From assembly GCF_963676685.1 (NCBI RefSeq), contig NC_092355.1:78211176-78275175 (forward strand): DNA of 64,000 nucleotides, in the 5' to 3' direction. The translations under genes and the position numbers were made by a program. This DNA is from Mytilus edulis (taxonomy: Eukaryota > Mollusca > Bivalvia > Mytilida > Mytilidae). Below, piece after piece: positions 1 through 12,213 of this stretch. Below the pieces are notes generated by a model. The model saw only the letters and a program-made list of their open reading frames with translations, ran no database searches and was not told where the DNA came from. Position 1 is the first letter of the stretch. Each line of letters starts with the position of its first letter.

Positions 1-1600
1 TTTTAATAATCATTAAATGACGAGCATTCTTTTGACACCGTATTACTGATTATACTTTTACTGTGACACATAGTAATTGTCTTGATTATTTGTTATCATG
101 TACAAAGTCAAGTACCCATATTCTCAAGTAAAGAGATTTTATTTTTATTTACGAAAATTTCGTTGTATGTTCTGTCATTTTCGATTGAAGTTTTTGTTTT
201 TCCACCGATTGATATAAATGGGGATTGTTGAGATCTGTAAAAAAATAGTCTTGTATAGAACAGCCAGTCCAAGGTCAGGAACCGTGCCAAAAAGCTATGT
301 GGTGCTGTTTGTTGGTTATGTCTAAAAAAAATATATATAATTTCTGCTGAATTTATTAACACATTTTGATTATTTTTGTAGACCGCATGCATGACTTCAA
401 GATATTATATTTATTTTGTTTTGCCACATCGCGAGCTCACTGACATAAACCTCTTCTCCACGAGTTTGATAATAGTTATAAATTAAAACAGTTAAAAGTA
501 TACACGACTTAAAAGTAGAAAGCAAACATGTTTAAATGATATACAAAAAAGTTATTGGCCGGACATAGTTATACAAATAACCAAGCAGAAGAAAAAAACA
601 CAAAACGTTAACCCAAAACCACTCCATTGTCCTAAATATGAATGATATATTTGCCATTGGACTTTTATCAAGTATCAATCAATCAACTAAATCACTTCAA
701 GTTGAAGAATATTGAAGTAACATTATTTTCGTTAGCGGTAACCATCGTGAACGTTCAAAGATATTCGTTGAGTTTGCTTATAGTGAGCTGTTGATTCGAA
801 AGAAAAACACTGGAGTAGAAACTCATTAAATACAGCCTAAAATGTGTATGGCGAATTTCCATTGACATAAGCTTTGAAAATTTGACAAGCAGTGATAACA
901 TACATGCTTCTACCATACTGATCGACTTTGAATAGTCAAAACGCACAATGACCAGAACAATAATTCACAACGAACAGTACTAATCAAACAAACTAAAGAC
1001 AACGAACCGTACAGTGATAACAGTCTTTAAACATATGCAAATGAAATATAACAACAGGTTTGTCGTTGTGAGTATTTTGAATAAGCAGGTGTATGAATTA
1101 CTTGTAAACATCCTAAAATAAAAACTCGGTGTAATACAAACTTCATTAACTAAAAAGACAAAACTATATTTGTTGTTTAAAATACATAATTGGTGTCCGT
1201 ATAACATGTTTTATACAAGTGACATAACATTATCAATATGCACGTTCCATTAAACATCCTTTCTAAAAGCAAACCGTAAGAGTGTATGACAACTATCCCC
1301 CAAAGTTCAAATGACGTGGATGAAAGCAGTTATAGGCAACCGTACGGCCTTCAAAAAAGTGTGTGCACCACATTTTAAAGGTTATTTCGAGTAGACAGAA
1401 CATTTATTACAGTCATTCCTTATAATTCAAATCAAAATTCTATTTGTATCAAGCCCTCATAAATAATACGAGACAAACATTACCCGTATTATGCTAAACA
1501 CTGGCTTAAGAATAAATGCGTTTAATTACGATATGCAAAGACTATATGATAAGGCCCCTTAACACTATGTACACTAGATAAAGAAAATTGACGCCAGTAT
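1..1600. other. AT-rich non-coding stretch, no gene seen
   Basis: I see no coding exon, RNA gene or complete mobile element. Short open frames here have no recognisable domain and biased AT-rich composition. The segment around 1250-1370 resembles the flank of dispersed bivalve repeats of the 'caatgagacaact...' type, but I cannot define its ends. Confidence 0.5.
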
Positions 1601-1607
1601 ATGCTCC

Positions 1608-1755
1608 GAAACATATAGATGAACCAAAATTAAAAAATATGCAAGACGAACAAAGGCTAGAGGTTCCTGACTTAGGACAGACGCAAAAATGCGGCGGGGT
1701 TAAACAGGTTTTATGAGGGCTCAACCTCCCCCTTTACCTCTAGCCAATGTAGACA
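1608..1755 (+). repeat. Dispersed repeat family A, partial copy
   Basis: This shares the block ending in GCGGCGGGGTTAAAC and a following run of C-rich sequence with the fuller copies at 10762-11165 and 11866-12135. Only the 3' half of the family is present. No coding capacity is visible. The class is unresolved (non-autonomous DNA element or retroelement tail). Confidence 0.7.
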
Positions 1756-2196
1756 TATATAACTTAAACGTCCACAACTTTGAGTGTCACTGCCAAAGAA
1801 TAAATTTCGGGGTCCCTAACAAATATTTCCTCTGCAGCTGCTCCAAAAAATCCACTCTTAACTAAATCTGCAGAAGGGGTCTTTTACATATGTACTATAG
1901 GTTAGCTGCAATCTCCCTTTACGTTTAATATGACGGTACTGACTATGAAATTTAATAATAATTAAACTACAAGCCATCTACTGTATTTCAAAAGGCTATC
2001 GGTTTCTTCAGAAAATAACAATACTTTGCGTAGTGATTATGTAAGCAATCTATTCATTTTTTTTTACACAAGACTCCGATAAAGTCCAAATAACAAAAAG
2101 AATCAACAATACTGTATACAATGCTATAAGCAATCGTCATTAAAAAATGTTAAAGAGGTACACCAAAAATAAAAATAGTTATCCCCGTTTTCGTAA

Positions 2197-2265
2197 ATCG
2201 CAACTCGACTTTCGTCACTCGCAACTCGACTTTTGTAACTCGCAACTCGACACTCGAGAAGAAGT
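2197..2265. repeat. Short tandem repeat, about 21 bp x 3
   Basis: Three adjacent copies of a unit containing ACTCGCAACTCGAC. It is too short to be a gene, and the apparent open frame across it comes from the repeat. Confidence 0.75.
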
Positions 2266-2573
2266 GAATCTCGAAGTAAAAGTATGGTGTGCTTGGTCAA
2301 ATTCAAAACCACTATAACCAAAGTCAAAGCAATAAAGTTTTCAGAAAAAAACAACACGCTTGACTTTCTAAACATCTGCCATTTTTTAATGTTTGGGAGC
2401 ACGATAAGTGTAACAATGCAGTTGAGAATATCAGTGTTTATATATTAAGCTTAGGTTTCTGAACTTTTTTTAACTTAAAAAAATAGGACAGAAATGACTT
2501 AATAGATTAACACTGATGCACATGTCCATAGTATGGAACGCCAACAGTGTCTTGTTATGACCATTTTCATTAA

Positions 2574-2745
2574 ACGATGTGCATTTACCTTTATATGATG
2601 TGCACTTGTCATTATATGATGTGCACTTGTCATTATATGATGTGCACTTGTCATTATATGATGTGCATTTACCTCTATATGATGTGCACGTGTCATTATA
2701 TACATGACGTTCAAACACCTTTATATATGATGTGCAAATATTTTC
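2574..2745. repeat. 21-bp minisatellite (GATGTGCACTTGTCATTAT unit)
   Basis: About six near-identical 21-bp units followed by two or three diverged ones. Because 21 is a multiple of three, all frames stay open on both strands, so the open frames here are artefacts. The unit has the same length and the same CATTATATG edge as the larger array at 6355-6945. Confidence 0.9.
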
Positions 2746-4640
2746 ATAGTATGTGCAAGTATCCTTACTGTGGATTCATTTATTTTCGTGGGTACCAATT
2801 TTCGTGGATTAAGAAACAAGGGAAGACATTATATTTGTCAATATCTTTAAACCTAGCGTTAGTGTTTTTTCTATAAGAAGTTAATACATGAATTTCCAGT
2901 ATGTTCATTTTTGTAAATTTTGCCTTGCTGATCATTTTAGCTGTTCAAGTTTCTCTTTATATATTACTTTCTCAAGATAGTCAGACACAAAAAATGGGCA
3001 ACAATCAGACTTTGGTAGAGTAATGGCTCATATAAAGGACCGGTCATTTGTAACCCAAAAAGGGAGAAATAAAGGGGGCCTTTAATTTTATTATTTTTTA
3101 GAATGGAAAGGTGGTATTCAATTATTAATAGTTTTGCCACCGTATAATGTTATGGCGATATCTTCGTCATACCGCATATCCGTAGACATCAATTGTTACG
3201 CAGCTAAATCCTTAGTTTCAACAATTTCTTCTAGCAGAGTATTTTTCATCTGAAGCTAATATTGAATGAAGGTGGTGTGGAAAATATCAATAAGACCATA
3301 ACCGGCATATACAAATTAAGTTCCCTGAAGGCGCAAACAACTTCCACGCTTGAAATTCTAGATCAACTACTGACGCGATATTTTAAACTTATAATGCAAT
3401 AGAAACTTAATGCGTTGGTTTTTTTGTTGTTATTACAAACAAAAGTATTGGAAATGTGTGTGGATGTGTGTGTGTGTGATTGTTCGGTGGTGGCCTTTTT
3501 TTGGGGCGGGGGGGTTGAAATACTTATGTCTTTGGAAAGGGGGGTCTTGATTATTTTTCCTTCTTCAAGGTGTAGACTTGAAAAAAATAAGAGAAATTCC
3601 AATGTTTCTTCCCACCTCCTAATTATAAATTTCGATTTTAACAGCAGTAACTTTTCCTCTATCGTATTGTGTTAACATTTATTAAGGACTCCCCATTTTG
3701 TAAACGTTTTCACAGTAGGCAACTTGAACAACACGTCCCCACCCCTAAATAAAGGAAATGACCATAACTATAAATTATTTATTTTCAAATCTGTTCTTGT
3801 CTATACTATTTTGCAAGGAAAGGTTTTTCTATAGATAAGTTATCAAGATTACTATGAAATTACTATAGAGTATATTCAGACGCATTGCAATCAATTGAAG
3901 TTTCCAGGATAAACGCAAAGTGTAAAAAGCTGCTGCAGTAAATCTTCACTTTTTTTAATTTGAAACACAACTCTCTATCTGTAAGAGACCAACAGGTCTC
4001 AGTAAACAATAAAATAATGCAGTTTTTCATGTTCATTTAGACATCAATCTAAATGAATTATAGAAATTATATGTTCAAGCTTTGCTTACGCCGATCGGAA
4101 GACGCTCCATTCTATTTTCTGTTTTTAAGACCATTTGGGATTCTCTGGTTTTGTCGGATTGATCCGCACCTTCAAAAATATGAAGGCTGAAATTTCATTG
4201 GCTGATGTTATATTTACCAGAACAGAAAGTAAAATGAACCGTCAGATCCTTGTAACCAAAGCTTAGACAGATGATCTGTACATTTGTATCTTAATCAGAT
4301 TGGTTATGTACCGACTCTTCATTTATTGTGCGTAGGAGCACTTGTATTTCCGTGTGCTCATGACAAACAAATACTTCGACTTTAATAGAAAATAACATGT
4401 TTTTTTTTTTAATTTCATTATTGTTTTATTTTTTCCCTCATTTTAAATGGACACAAACTATTTCGCTTCCCTTCTGAAATAGATAAAATCTCTCTCAAGA
4501 AATTTGGAATCAAACATTTACAAAAAAAAAACATTCCGCCCAATGACAAAAAAAAATAGTTGGTACGTTAGCCCTGTTTTTACTTGAGACTGGAGGTGTA
4601 TATGTGAGCGGCTTCCCACGAAACCTTTTATATTACGGGT
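2746..4640. other. Non-coding stretch, no gene seen
   Basis: AT-rich sequence with short homopolymer runs and a GT microsatellite-like patch near 3460-3480. I find no supported exon on either strand and no clear element ends. Confidence 0.5.
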
Positions 4641-4655
4641 TACTGTCTATTGACA

Positions 4656-4908
4656 GTCCTTTCGTGGTACAATGGTTGGCTCGAGTGCAGGAGGTCGTGG
4701 TTTCGAACTTTGGCCGGAAAAAAAACCAAAGACTTTCAAATTGATATTTGCTGCTTCCCTGCTAAGCACGCTACATTAAAGAGTAAGCCAAAGGTTGCTC
4801 GGCTCGGGATCAGAATAATGAGTCCGGTCAAGGTGACATGTCTTCCTTCGGACTGTTACCCTGAGAACTAGCATATTAAAAATCCGGCTCAGGGTGTCGG
4901 TCTAGTAA
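4656..4908 (+). mobile_element. tRNA-derived SINE
   Basis: Pol III promoter boxes are visible: an A box, TGGTACAATGGTTGG (4665-4679), and a B-box-like GGTTTCGAAC (4699-4708) about 20 bases downstream. Behind this tRNA-like head lies a non-tRNA body containing ATATTTGCTGCTTC, also found behind the B box of the truncated copy at 31786-31885. The 3' end abuts the hairpin-ended element that follows. I could not define a target-site duplication. Confidence 0.75.
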
Positions 4909-4910
4909 CA

Positions 4911-6286
4911 AGAGGCTCTCAAGAGCCTGAATCGCTCACCTGAATTTTTTTGGTTTAATCTCTCATCAATAATTATTTTGGCTTTTCAATTTATTTAAAT
5001 GTTCTTTAAACCGTCCTATTTTCTTCAAAAGCAAAAAAAAAATCATTTTCTCCTATGTTCTATTTTAGCCATAGGAGCTATGTTTCTTGACATACAAGGA
5101 AATGAAATATAAAATTTATACTAGATACTCTGAAACTCATTTAGCCTAAGTTTGGCTGAAATTGATACAGCAGTTTCAAAGGAGAAGATTTTTTAAAGTA
5201 GGTCAACATGATGAACAAACTGTGAAAAAAGTCTATAAAGGGCAATAACTCCGTAAGAGGTTAATTGACAATTTTGGTCAAATTGACTTATTTGTAGATC
5301 TTACTTTGCTTAACATTTTTGCTATTAACAGTTTTATTGTATCTATAATAATATTCAAGATAATGACCAAAAACTGCAAAATTTCCTTAAAATTACCAAT
5401 TAAGTGGCAGCAACCCAACAATGGTTTGTTTGATTCATCTGAAAATTTCAGGGCTGATAGATCTTGATCTAATGAACATTTTTACCCCATGTCAGATTTG
5501 CTCTAAATGCTTTCGTTTTTGAGATACAAGCCAAAAACTGCATTTGACCCCTATGTTCTATTTTAAGTAACGGCGGCCATGTTTTTTGACAGATCAAAAA
5601 TCGAAGCGCACACTTTGTGCAGGATATTCTAAGGAACAATCATGCTAAGTTTCATCCAAATGCATTCAGTAGTTTCAGAGGAGAAGATTTTTTAAAGTTA
5701 GCAAATATGATGAACAAATTGTGAAAAATTGTCATTAAAGGACAATAACCCCTTAAGGGGTCAATTGACAATTTTGGTCATATTAACTTATTTGTAGATC
5801 TTACTTTGCTGATCATTTTTGCTGTTTACAGTTTATCTTTATCTATAATAATATTCAAGATAATGACCAAAAACTGCAAAATTTCCTTAAAATTACCAAT
5901 TAAGTGTCAGCAACCCAACAATGGTTTGTTTGATTCATCTGAAAATTTCAGGGCTGATAGATCTTGATCTAATGAACATTTTTACCTCATGTCAGATTTG
6001 CTCTAAATGCTTTCGTTTTTGAGATATAAGCCAAAAACTGCATTTGACCCCTATGTTCTATTTTAATTAACGGCGGCCATGTTTTTTGACGGATCAAAAA
6101 TCGAAGCGCACACTTTGTGCAGGATATACTAAGGAACAATCATGCTAAGTTTCATTCAAATCCATTCAGTAGTTTCAGAGGAGAAGATGTTTGAAAAATT
6201 GTTAACGACGACAGACGACGACGACGACGACGACGGACGCCAAGTGATGAGAAAAGCTCACATGGCCTTTTAGGCCAGGTGAGCTA
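4911..6286 (-). mobile_element. Hairpin-ended repeat element, copy 1
   Basis: The low-coordinate end is the hairpin AGGCTCTCAAGAGCCT (4913-4928). The other end is a nested hairpin in which AGCTCAC (6255-6261) pairs with GTGAGCT (6279-6285) around a second GGCC stem. Next to it is a GAC/GACG-rich block (about 6205-6240), which reads GTCCG-rich on the minus strand. The body contains an internal direct duplication of roughly 500 bp (about 5220-5700 and 5720-6190). Full-length and truncated relatives lie in the opposite orientation at 30022-31316 and 28078-28350. No protein is encoded. Confidence 0.85.
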
Positions 6287-6354
6287 AAAAGCAGGGTATA
6301 TATTCGTATCACATTAACATGTTCTCGTACAAATATGTATGGAACGCCATGACT

Positions 6355-6945
6355 GCCTTATGTTCATGATCAGCATTATATGCAGTGGTCACAACATTAT
6401 AAGCAGTGGTCACACCATTATATGCAGTGGTCACATCATCATATGCAGTGCTCACAACATTGTATGCAGTGCTCACATCATTATATGCAATGTTCACAAC
6501 AATATATGCAGTGCTCACATTATTATACGCAATAGTCCCAACAATATGTGCAGTTGCCGGGACATTACATGCAGTGGTCACAACATTACATGCAGTGGTC
6601 ACAACATTATATGCAGTGGTCACATCATCATATGCAGTGCTCACAATATCATACGCAATAGTCCCACCAATATGTGCAGTTGCCGGGACATTACATGCAG
6701 TGGTCACAACATTACATGCAGTGGTCACAACATTACATGCAGTGGTCACAACATTACATGCAGTGGTCACAACATTACATGCAGTGGTCACAACATTATA
6801 TGCAGTGGTCACATCATCATATGCAGTGCTCACAATATCATACGCAATAGTCCCAACAATATGTGCAGTTGCCGGGACATTACATGCAGTGGTCACAACA
6901 TTATATGCAGTGGTCACAACATTATATGCAGTGGTCACAACATTT
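6355..6945. repeat. 21-bp minisatellite with higher-order structure
   Basis: About 28 units of ATGCAGTGGTCACAACATT type. Variant units (a run through CATACGCAATAGTCCCA, then GTGCAGTTGCCGGGACATT) recur in the same order near 6520-6570, 6640-6690 and 6835-6885, so a multi-unit block was amplified after the units diverged. Frames of about 200 codons open on both strands only because the period is divisible by three. Confidence 0.92.
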
Positions 6946-7281
6946 ATACGTTTTTTGTTGATGAAGTTGATGATCAGTGATGGTGATGATGATGCTTGAT
7001 GTATGTGATGGTGGTGGTTCAGATTCAGTTAACTTCGGATTTTTTTTAGCAGAAATTACCGAATCCAGTCATAATTGGTAATGCCCAGCAAACAAATTAG
7101 AACAGTTAAAAAAGTCATGTTATCATTAAGGCAATATACAATATTTAAAACTCTGATTGAAATAAGAAAATTAAGAAGTATGATAAATTTACCACAAAAT
7201 TTTCCGCACCAAGGCATTTTTTTCTTATTTTGATCTCATTTTGATGATAACTTTCATCATATTCAAAACTTATTATGTATA
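6946..7281. other. Non-coding stretch, nothing identified
   Basis: It includes a short GATGAT-type microsatellite (6960-7015) and AT-rich sequence. No gene is seen. Confidence 0.5.
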
Positions 7282-7556
7282 TGTTACAGGGAATTTGTAA
7301 AATCACTAACAGTTTCAGTGGTTTTGTAAAATCCCTAAAATTGTTAGAGATTTTACAAAATCACTGAAAATAGAGCTATGGATTTTGTAAAATCCCTGAT
7401 TACAAGTTTAACTTGCTATTAGAAATGTGTTTTTCTTAATATAAAAATAGATTAATAATTTGAAATGCATTTGTTTAGTAAATACTATGAGCTAAAACTA
7501 GTGTATATTGATAATGGCTTAAAGGCATATAGACAGATATTTAGACCACAATTTAC

Positions 7557-9560
7557 TTATTTTTGCATGACAAGTTTTATTGATGCTTCTACTATTACAT
7601 AATTGTCCTGCTTTTCTACAGGCACACCTGTTTTGTTCACATCTGTTCTTTCCAGAACATCCACATTTAAAAAATCCTTGTCCATCACAAATAGAAGAGA
7701 GTTTAACAGCTTGTCAAAAAATGTAAAAATTTCCATTGAAACAGCTGATGGACTCAAAAACAAGAAATCAGTGGGTTTAAACTTGTTTCTTGTGTATAAC
7801 CCTAACAGAATATTATGCCTGGTAGCAAGACGATAGCCTTTCTCTGACTTTCCTTGGACAATAGCCATTATATTTCGGGGATAACCTTTTCCACGATCAA
7901 CGACTGGGATAGGAATAACAACATTACATCCAATGTCTACTTCTTCTAAAACTCTATTAGACCGACTTAACATACAATTGGCTTGTTTTACCATTGACTC
8001 GGAAGCATTTGCACGTTCTTTTTCAATGACTGTTTCTGTATCACACAGAGAGCAAATTACTTTTAACAGAAAGTCTTCTGTTATGATAGATTTTCCACAT
8101 AAAACATGTACAGTTTTGTTACCAGAAGCACAAGAAGTTGCATTCAATGCAGTTGCTTCACATACAACACACAGGTCAGTTTTTGGTTCAGTAGGTTGTG
8201 GCTCAGAAATCTCCATTTGTTCATCATTAGTTGTGCATATGTTTTCGTCATCAGTATTTATATCAAGCGCCATGTTTGCTAAATCTGACAAATGTTCTTC
8301 GCTGTCAATTTTAGCTATAAATTTATCAGGGAGTGAAGATGATGTTAGCCCAACTCTTGCGTCTACCCCAAACATAGCTTTGTAGGGAGCTCTGTTTATG
8401 TCTGAATAATGACTTCTGTTTTTCTCAAATTGTACAAATTTGACACCGACAGGCCAGTCTTTACAAAGGTTATCTCGCATCCATGTGATAACCATATCCT
8501 TGACATCAGCATTACCTCGCTCAATGCTGCCCTGTGTCGAATTTTACCATGAATAATTTTACATTCTGGCCATAAGTTTTTAAGCTCACTTATGATGTTT
8601 GCAGTTATTCGGCACCATTATCACTTTAAAGGATGTTTGGAGCACCAAAAATAAGAAAGATATCAAGTATTTGTATTGCTACTTCATATGCACGCTTTGG
8701 TGTAAGTGGGTGTAAAATTACAAATTTTGTTAAATGATCTTGGTATACAATTAAAAATCTATAACCGTTGTATTTGAATGATTGCATGTCTATCAAATCA
8801 ACCTGTCCTCGGGAATTCAACTCTTGCTTATCATAGGCTTAACGACAATGCCTTTACTAGCAGTTCTACGTTTTTTAAGTTGGCATTCCTCGCACAGTTC
8901 CTTGTAAAGTTCTAAAGCTTCAAATCAAACATTTGCGTACTTTCCCATTTTGTCCCTACCACCATGACCTATTGATATGTAAATTTTCTGCACTATGCTG
9001 TACATGTCTTCAAGACATACATAATATTTTACATTTTCATCTGATGAATACCGTTTTTAACGATTTTTTTCACATCTCCACATTGAAGAACTTCATACCT
9101 ACATTAAACAAATATTTACTTTACTTTTATTTGGATTGAAAGAGATGAGAAAGTTTAGAAATTTATTTAAACTTTTATCACTTTGTGATAGGTTACATGT
9201 ATTTGAGATATGACCAAAGTAAATAAAACGTTGACATGCAAATCCGTATTCTTACCTTTATTCTCTGTTGTCTTTTTTATTTTCATTTTGTGAATATAAA
9301 CGTTTTTATATTTGATTTTTATATTATTTTAAAAAAAATGAAATAATTACGTTTTTTATAGTAATTACAGAAAAAAACTATAATAAACAGTAACTTACTT
9401 TTTTTTAAACCAGGGAGTAATAAGAGCTTGTTTTGTCTTCTTTCTGTGGCTCTTTGACAATAAGTTTTAAAATTTCATCATATTTTTCCCTGTTCCATAT
9501 GTTGCACTTTAATTTTCCCTCAATCATTTGGAGTAACTTCTGTGTGTATGTTTGCTTTTG
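7557..9560 (-). pseudogene. Integrase-type transposase (KRBA2/Ginger-like), broken
   Basis: Read on the minus strand, fragments of one protein follow in order across frameshifts and stops. An N-terminal piece lies near 9410-9530. An HHCC zinc-binding segment with GHGGRDKMGKYANV and CEECQLKKR spans about 8990-8850 and contains a stop. The integrase core starts with VDLIDMQ and YQDHLTKF (8626-8820). The second acidic site SDNGAE (about 8600-8620) is bracketed by stops. SIERGNADVKDM (about 8500-8535) supplies the catalytic Glu. A long 3' open portion (7557-8495) carries a Cys/His cluster (CVVC...CGKS...CSLC). The DDE triad can be traced, but at least three stops and two frame changes rule out a working enzyme. 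Similar integrases occur in vertebrate KRBA2/GIN genes and Ginger transposons. Confidence 0.8.
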
Positions 9561-9749
9561 ATTTAAAGACATCTGTGCCAGAGCAATTTTTCTACAGTAT
9601 GTTAGTTGTTAAGTGCATGAATACTTCTCACTTAGATTAACCTTAAACTTATTGAGTGTTACTGCTGTAGGCTTTTTTCACAGAAATTTTTCAATCAATA
9701 AGAATGAATTTATTTTTACAAATTCCCTGAAAACAATCAGTGAAAAAAG

Positions 9750-9975
9750 ATCTTAATTATTTCAGGGATTTTGTAAACTCATTGGTCAAAATCAGGGATT
9801 TTACAAAATCACTGGTCAAAATCAGGGATTTTACAAAATCACTGGTCAAAATCAGGGATTTTATAAAATCACTGGTCAAAATCAGGGATATTATAAAATC
9901 ACAAAATAGTTCAGTGATTTTACAAATTCCCTGAAATTTCAGTGATTTTACAAAATCCCTGATTTTACAAATTCC
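9750..9975. repeat. Subterminal 30-bp tandem repeat of the Ginger-like element
   Basis: Four to five copies of a 30-bp unit containing CAGGGATTTTACAAAATCAC precede the right end. The same core, in both orientations, fills the first 120 bp at the left end (7282-7400). In DNA transposons, arrays like this are usually transposase-binding sites, which is inferred here. Confidence 0.8.
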
Positions 9976-9983
9976 CTGTAACA

Positions 9984-10760
9984 TATATACTTTAAGTATC
10001 TAAAAACATATATATTTATACATATATGTTATTGTGCATTTCTGATCATTTAACTCTAAATAAACATCATCAGATTACTCGGGACTGAAATTTAGACATA
10101 TCATTACCCAGTATTTTTCAAGGAGAACAAAATATCTGTCAGGAGTAAACCGTTCATTGCATTTTGGATTTTTTTTTATTTATGTTGGTCAGCGATGTTA
10201 TTCGAAATATAGTTTTACTTAAACATATACGAGTTTTAATCTTATTTGAAAAAGGCATGGCACAGCAATTTTTAGTGCAAAATAACTATTATCTGAATTG
10301 TATCCTATTAAGTATATAATTCGGACTATGCTATACATAAAAGTCCAATAAGTTTCGACAATTTTTCAATTTTACTCCGTGATTGATCCATATACAGTAG
10401 AAATAAGCCCCACAGAAGCTCTATTCTTACGGTATGAAATTAAAAGATAACTGGTCATCCAATAAAATCGAAAACAATACATTTGTAGTATTCCTTATAA
10501 ACTAAGACATTTCTCTGTTTATGATACGTTATTTCTGAAATGACCAAACGCTTAGCTACTGTGTGTAGCAAAAAAAAATAATAAAAGAGGAATGTGCAAC
10601 CCATCATTAATTATTGTAATGGATCAGTATTATGAGGGTCCGTGTAACACTTATCAATTCAAAGTTTTAAAAAGTTTTGAAACTTTAAATTTTTAAATTT
10701 TAACCAATTTATTAAAATATTAAAATTCTAAATATCGTTCATAAATTTGATAAAAGAAAA
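9984..10760. other. Non-coding stretch, no gene seen
   Basis: AT-rich sequence without recognisable exon, tRNA or element termini. Confidence 0.5.
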
Positions 10761-10761
10761 T

Positions 10762-11165
10762 AAAATTGAGAATGGAAATGGGGAATGTGTCAAAGAGACA
10801 ACAACCCGACCAAATAAAAAAACAACAGCAGTCGGTCACCAACAGGTCTTCAATGTAGCGAGAAATTCCCGCACCCGGAGGCGTCCTTCAGCTGGCCCCT
10901 AAACAAATATATACTAGTTCAGTGATAATGAACGCCATACTAATTTCCAAATTGTACACAAGAAACTAAAATTAAAATAATACAAGACTAACAAAGGCCA
11001 GAGGCTCCTGACTTATGACAGGCGCAAAAATGCGGCGGGGTTAAACATGTTTGTGAGATCTCAATCCTCCCCCTATACCTCTAACCAATGTAGAAAAGTA
11101 AACGCATAACAATACGCACATTAAAATTCAGTTCAAGAGAAGTCCGAGTCTGATGTCAGAAGAAG
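10762..11165 (+). repeat. Dispersed repeat family A, long copy
   Basis: It starts AAAATTGAGAATGGAAATGG and runs through GTGTCAAAGAGACAACAACC, CAACAGGTCTTCAATGTAGC, a GGCCCCTAAACAAATATATAC block and GCGGCGGGGTTAAAC. Other copies in this window are at 1608-1755, 11866-12135, 53899-54085 and 58811-58975. No coding capacity is visible. I recognise it as an abundant bivalve repeat but cannot name its class from sequence alone. Confidence 0.8.
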
Positions 11166-11595
11166 TTTAGGAATTTGATCAAACTTTTAAAATACTAAAC
11201 CTAACGTGCAATTTTGATTATTTCACTTTTTGAAAGTTTGATTTTTTAAATTTTTGATTAAAATATCAAAAATAGAAAAGGGGAGAAAAGAGGGGTACCT
11301 GTAAACACTGATGTAAACACGGCTCTGATAACAATCATTCTTAGTTATAAATAAATAGCACGAATATATACATGTATCAAATCATTTTTAATTACAAAAT
11401 AAATAATGGAAAGAAGAAGCCTTTTTTTTTTTATATAAAACATATTAGACATCACATGGGATAACAGTATCCTGAAATTTTAAGGTTGTGCATCTATCAA
11501 AAAAAAAAATTTAAACCTATTTAAACCGGAATTAAATAAGTTGATTTAAATCTCTCATATAAGGTTAGCGTTTGAGATAAATAATTAAGAGCTAT

Positions 11596-11865
11596 TTAGT
11601 GTTCCCAGTGCCCAACATTTAGAAGTAACAGTGAAAACTGACCAACTCGCAGTAAACCAAATAGTATTATTCGCCTTTTTGACGTTCCTGATGAAGGTAG
11701 ATCCAGAAAAAGCGCATCGGTCGCATGCAACTTTAAACGTTTTGTTTTCTTTTTTATCGATTGTATGACGATAATATATTGCCTGTTTTGATTTATTTCA
11801 GTTCCAAGAAATAACACAGAAGGAATACTTAATGTATAGCGTCGCAATGAACGTTGTGCTAGGCG
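11596..11865. repeat. Dispersed bivalve repeat fragment
   Basis: It contains GTTCCTGATGAAGGTAGATC followed by an AAAAAGCGCATCGG block, which I recall as a widespread bivalve repeat core. It runs directly into the family A copy at 11866. The minus-strand open frame here has no recognisable domain. Confidence 0.5.
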
Positions 11866-12135
11866 CGCTTCAACTGGCCCCTAGACAAAAAAGTGTACAG
11901 GTTCAGTGATTATAGATGTCATACTAAACTTCGAAATATAACAATGAACTAAAATTAAAATCATACAAGACTTAAAAGGACAGAGGCTCCTGAATAGGGA
12001 CAGGCGCACAAATGCGACGGGGTTAAACATGTTTCGTGAGATCAACAACCCTCCTCTATACCTCTAGCCAATAAAGAATGAAAAACACACAGTAATACGA
12101 ACAGTAAAACGCACTTGGAAAGAAATGCAAGTCCT
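11866..12135 (+). repeat. Dispersed repeat family A, 3' portion
   Basis: It shares the CTTCAACTGGCCCCTA, AGAGGCTCCTGA and GACGGGGTTAAACATG blocks with 10762-11165 but is more diverged and lacks the first third. Confidence 0.75.
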
Positions 12136-12213
12136 ATTTCAAAATAGGAAACAAACGAAACTAGTCAAAATGACAATGATAATTAAAAACCAATTGTTCA
12201 GAGAACCATTGAT

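Larger units (their letters stand above)
7282..9983 (-). mobile_element. Ginger-like DNA transposon, decayed
   Basis: The left end TGTTACAGGG (7282) is matched by CCCTGTAACA at the right end (to 9983). The inverted match continues inward through copies of GATTTTACAAAATC-type sequence. TATA flanks both sides (7278-7281 and 9984-9987), consistent with a 4-bp target duplication, though the palindromic TATA leaves the exact ends uncertain. Between the ends lies a broken integrase gene on the minus strand. The Ginger group is known for TIRs starting TGT, 4-bp duplications and a Gypsy/retrovirus-type integrase, all of which fit. The autonomous protein is clearly inactive here. Confidence 0.75.

Noticed and set aside
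4656..4740. A tRNA gene on the plus strand
   Set aside because: The cloverleaf is not convincing and the body is shared with another truncated copy at 31786-31885; SINE is the better call.
6309..6999. Frames of about 200 codons on both strands with repeated AYNVVTTA / HNIICSG peptides
   Set aside because: They coincide with a 21-bp minisatellite; a period divisible by three keeps all frames open. No start context or domain supports a protein.
9740..9984. KIRDFTKSLV repeat peptide on + and a matching frame on -
   Set aside because: It is the 30-bp subterminal repeat of the Ginger-like element.
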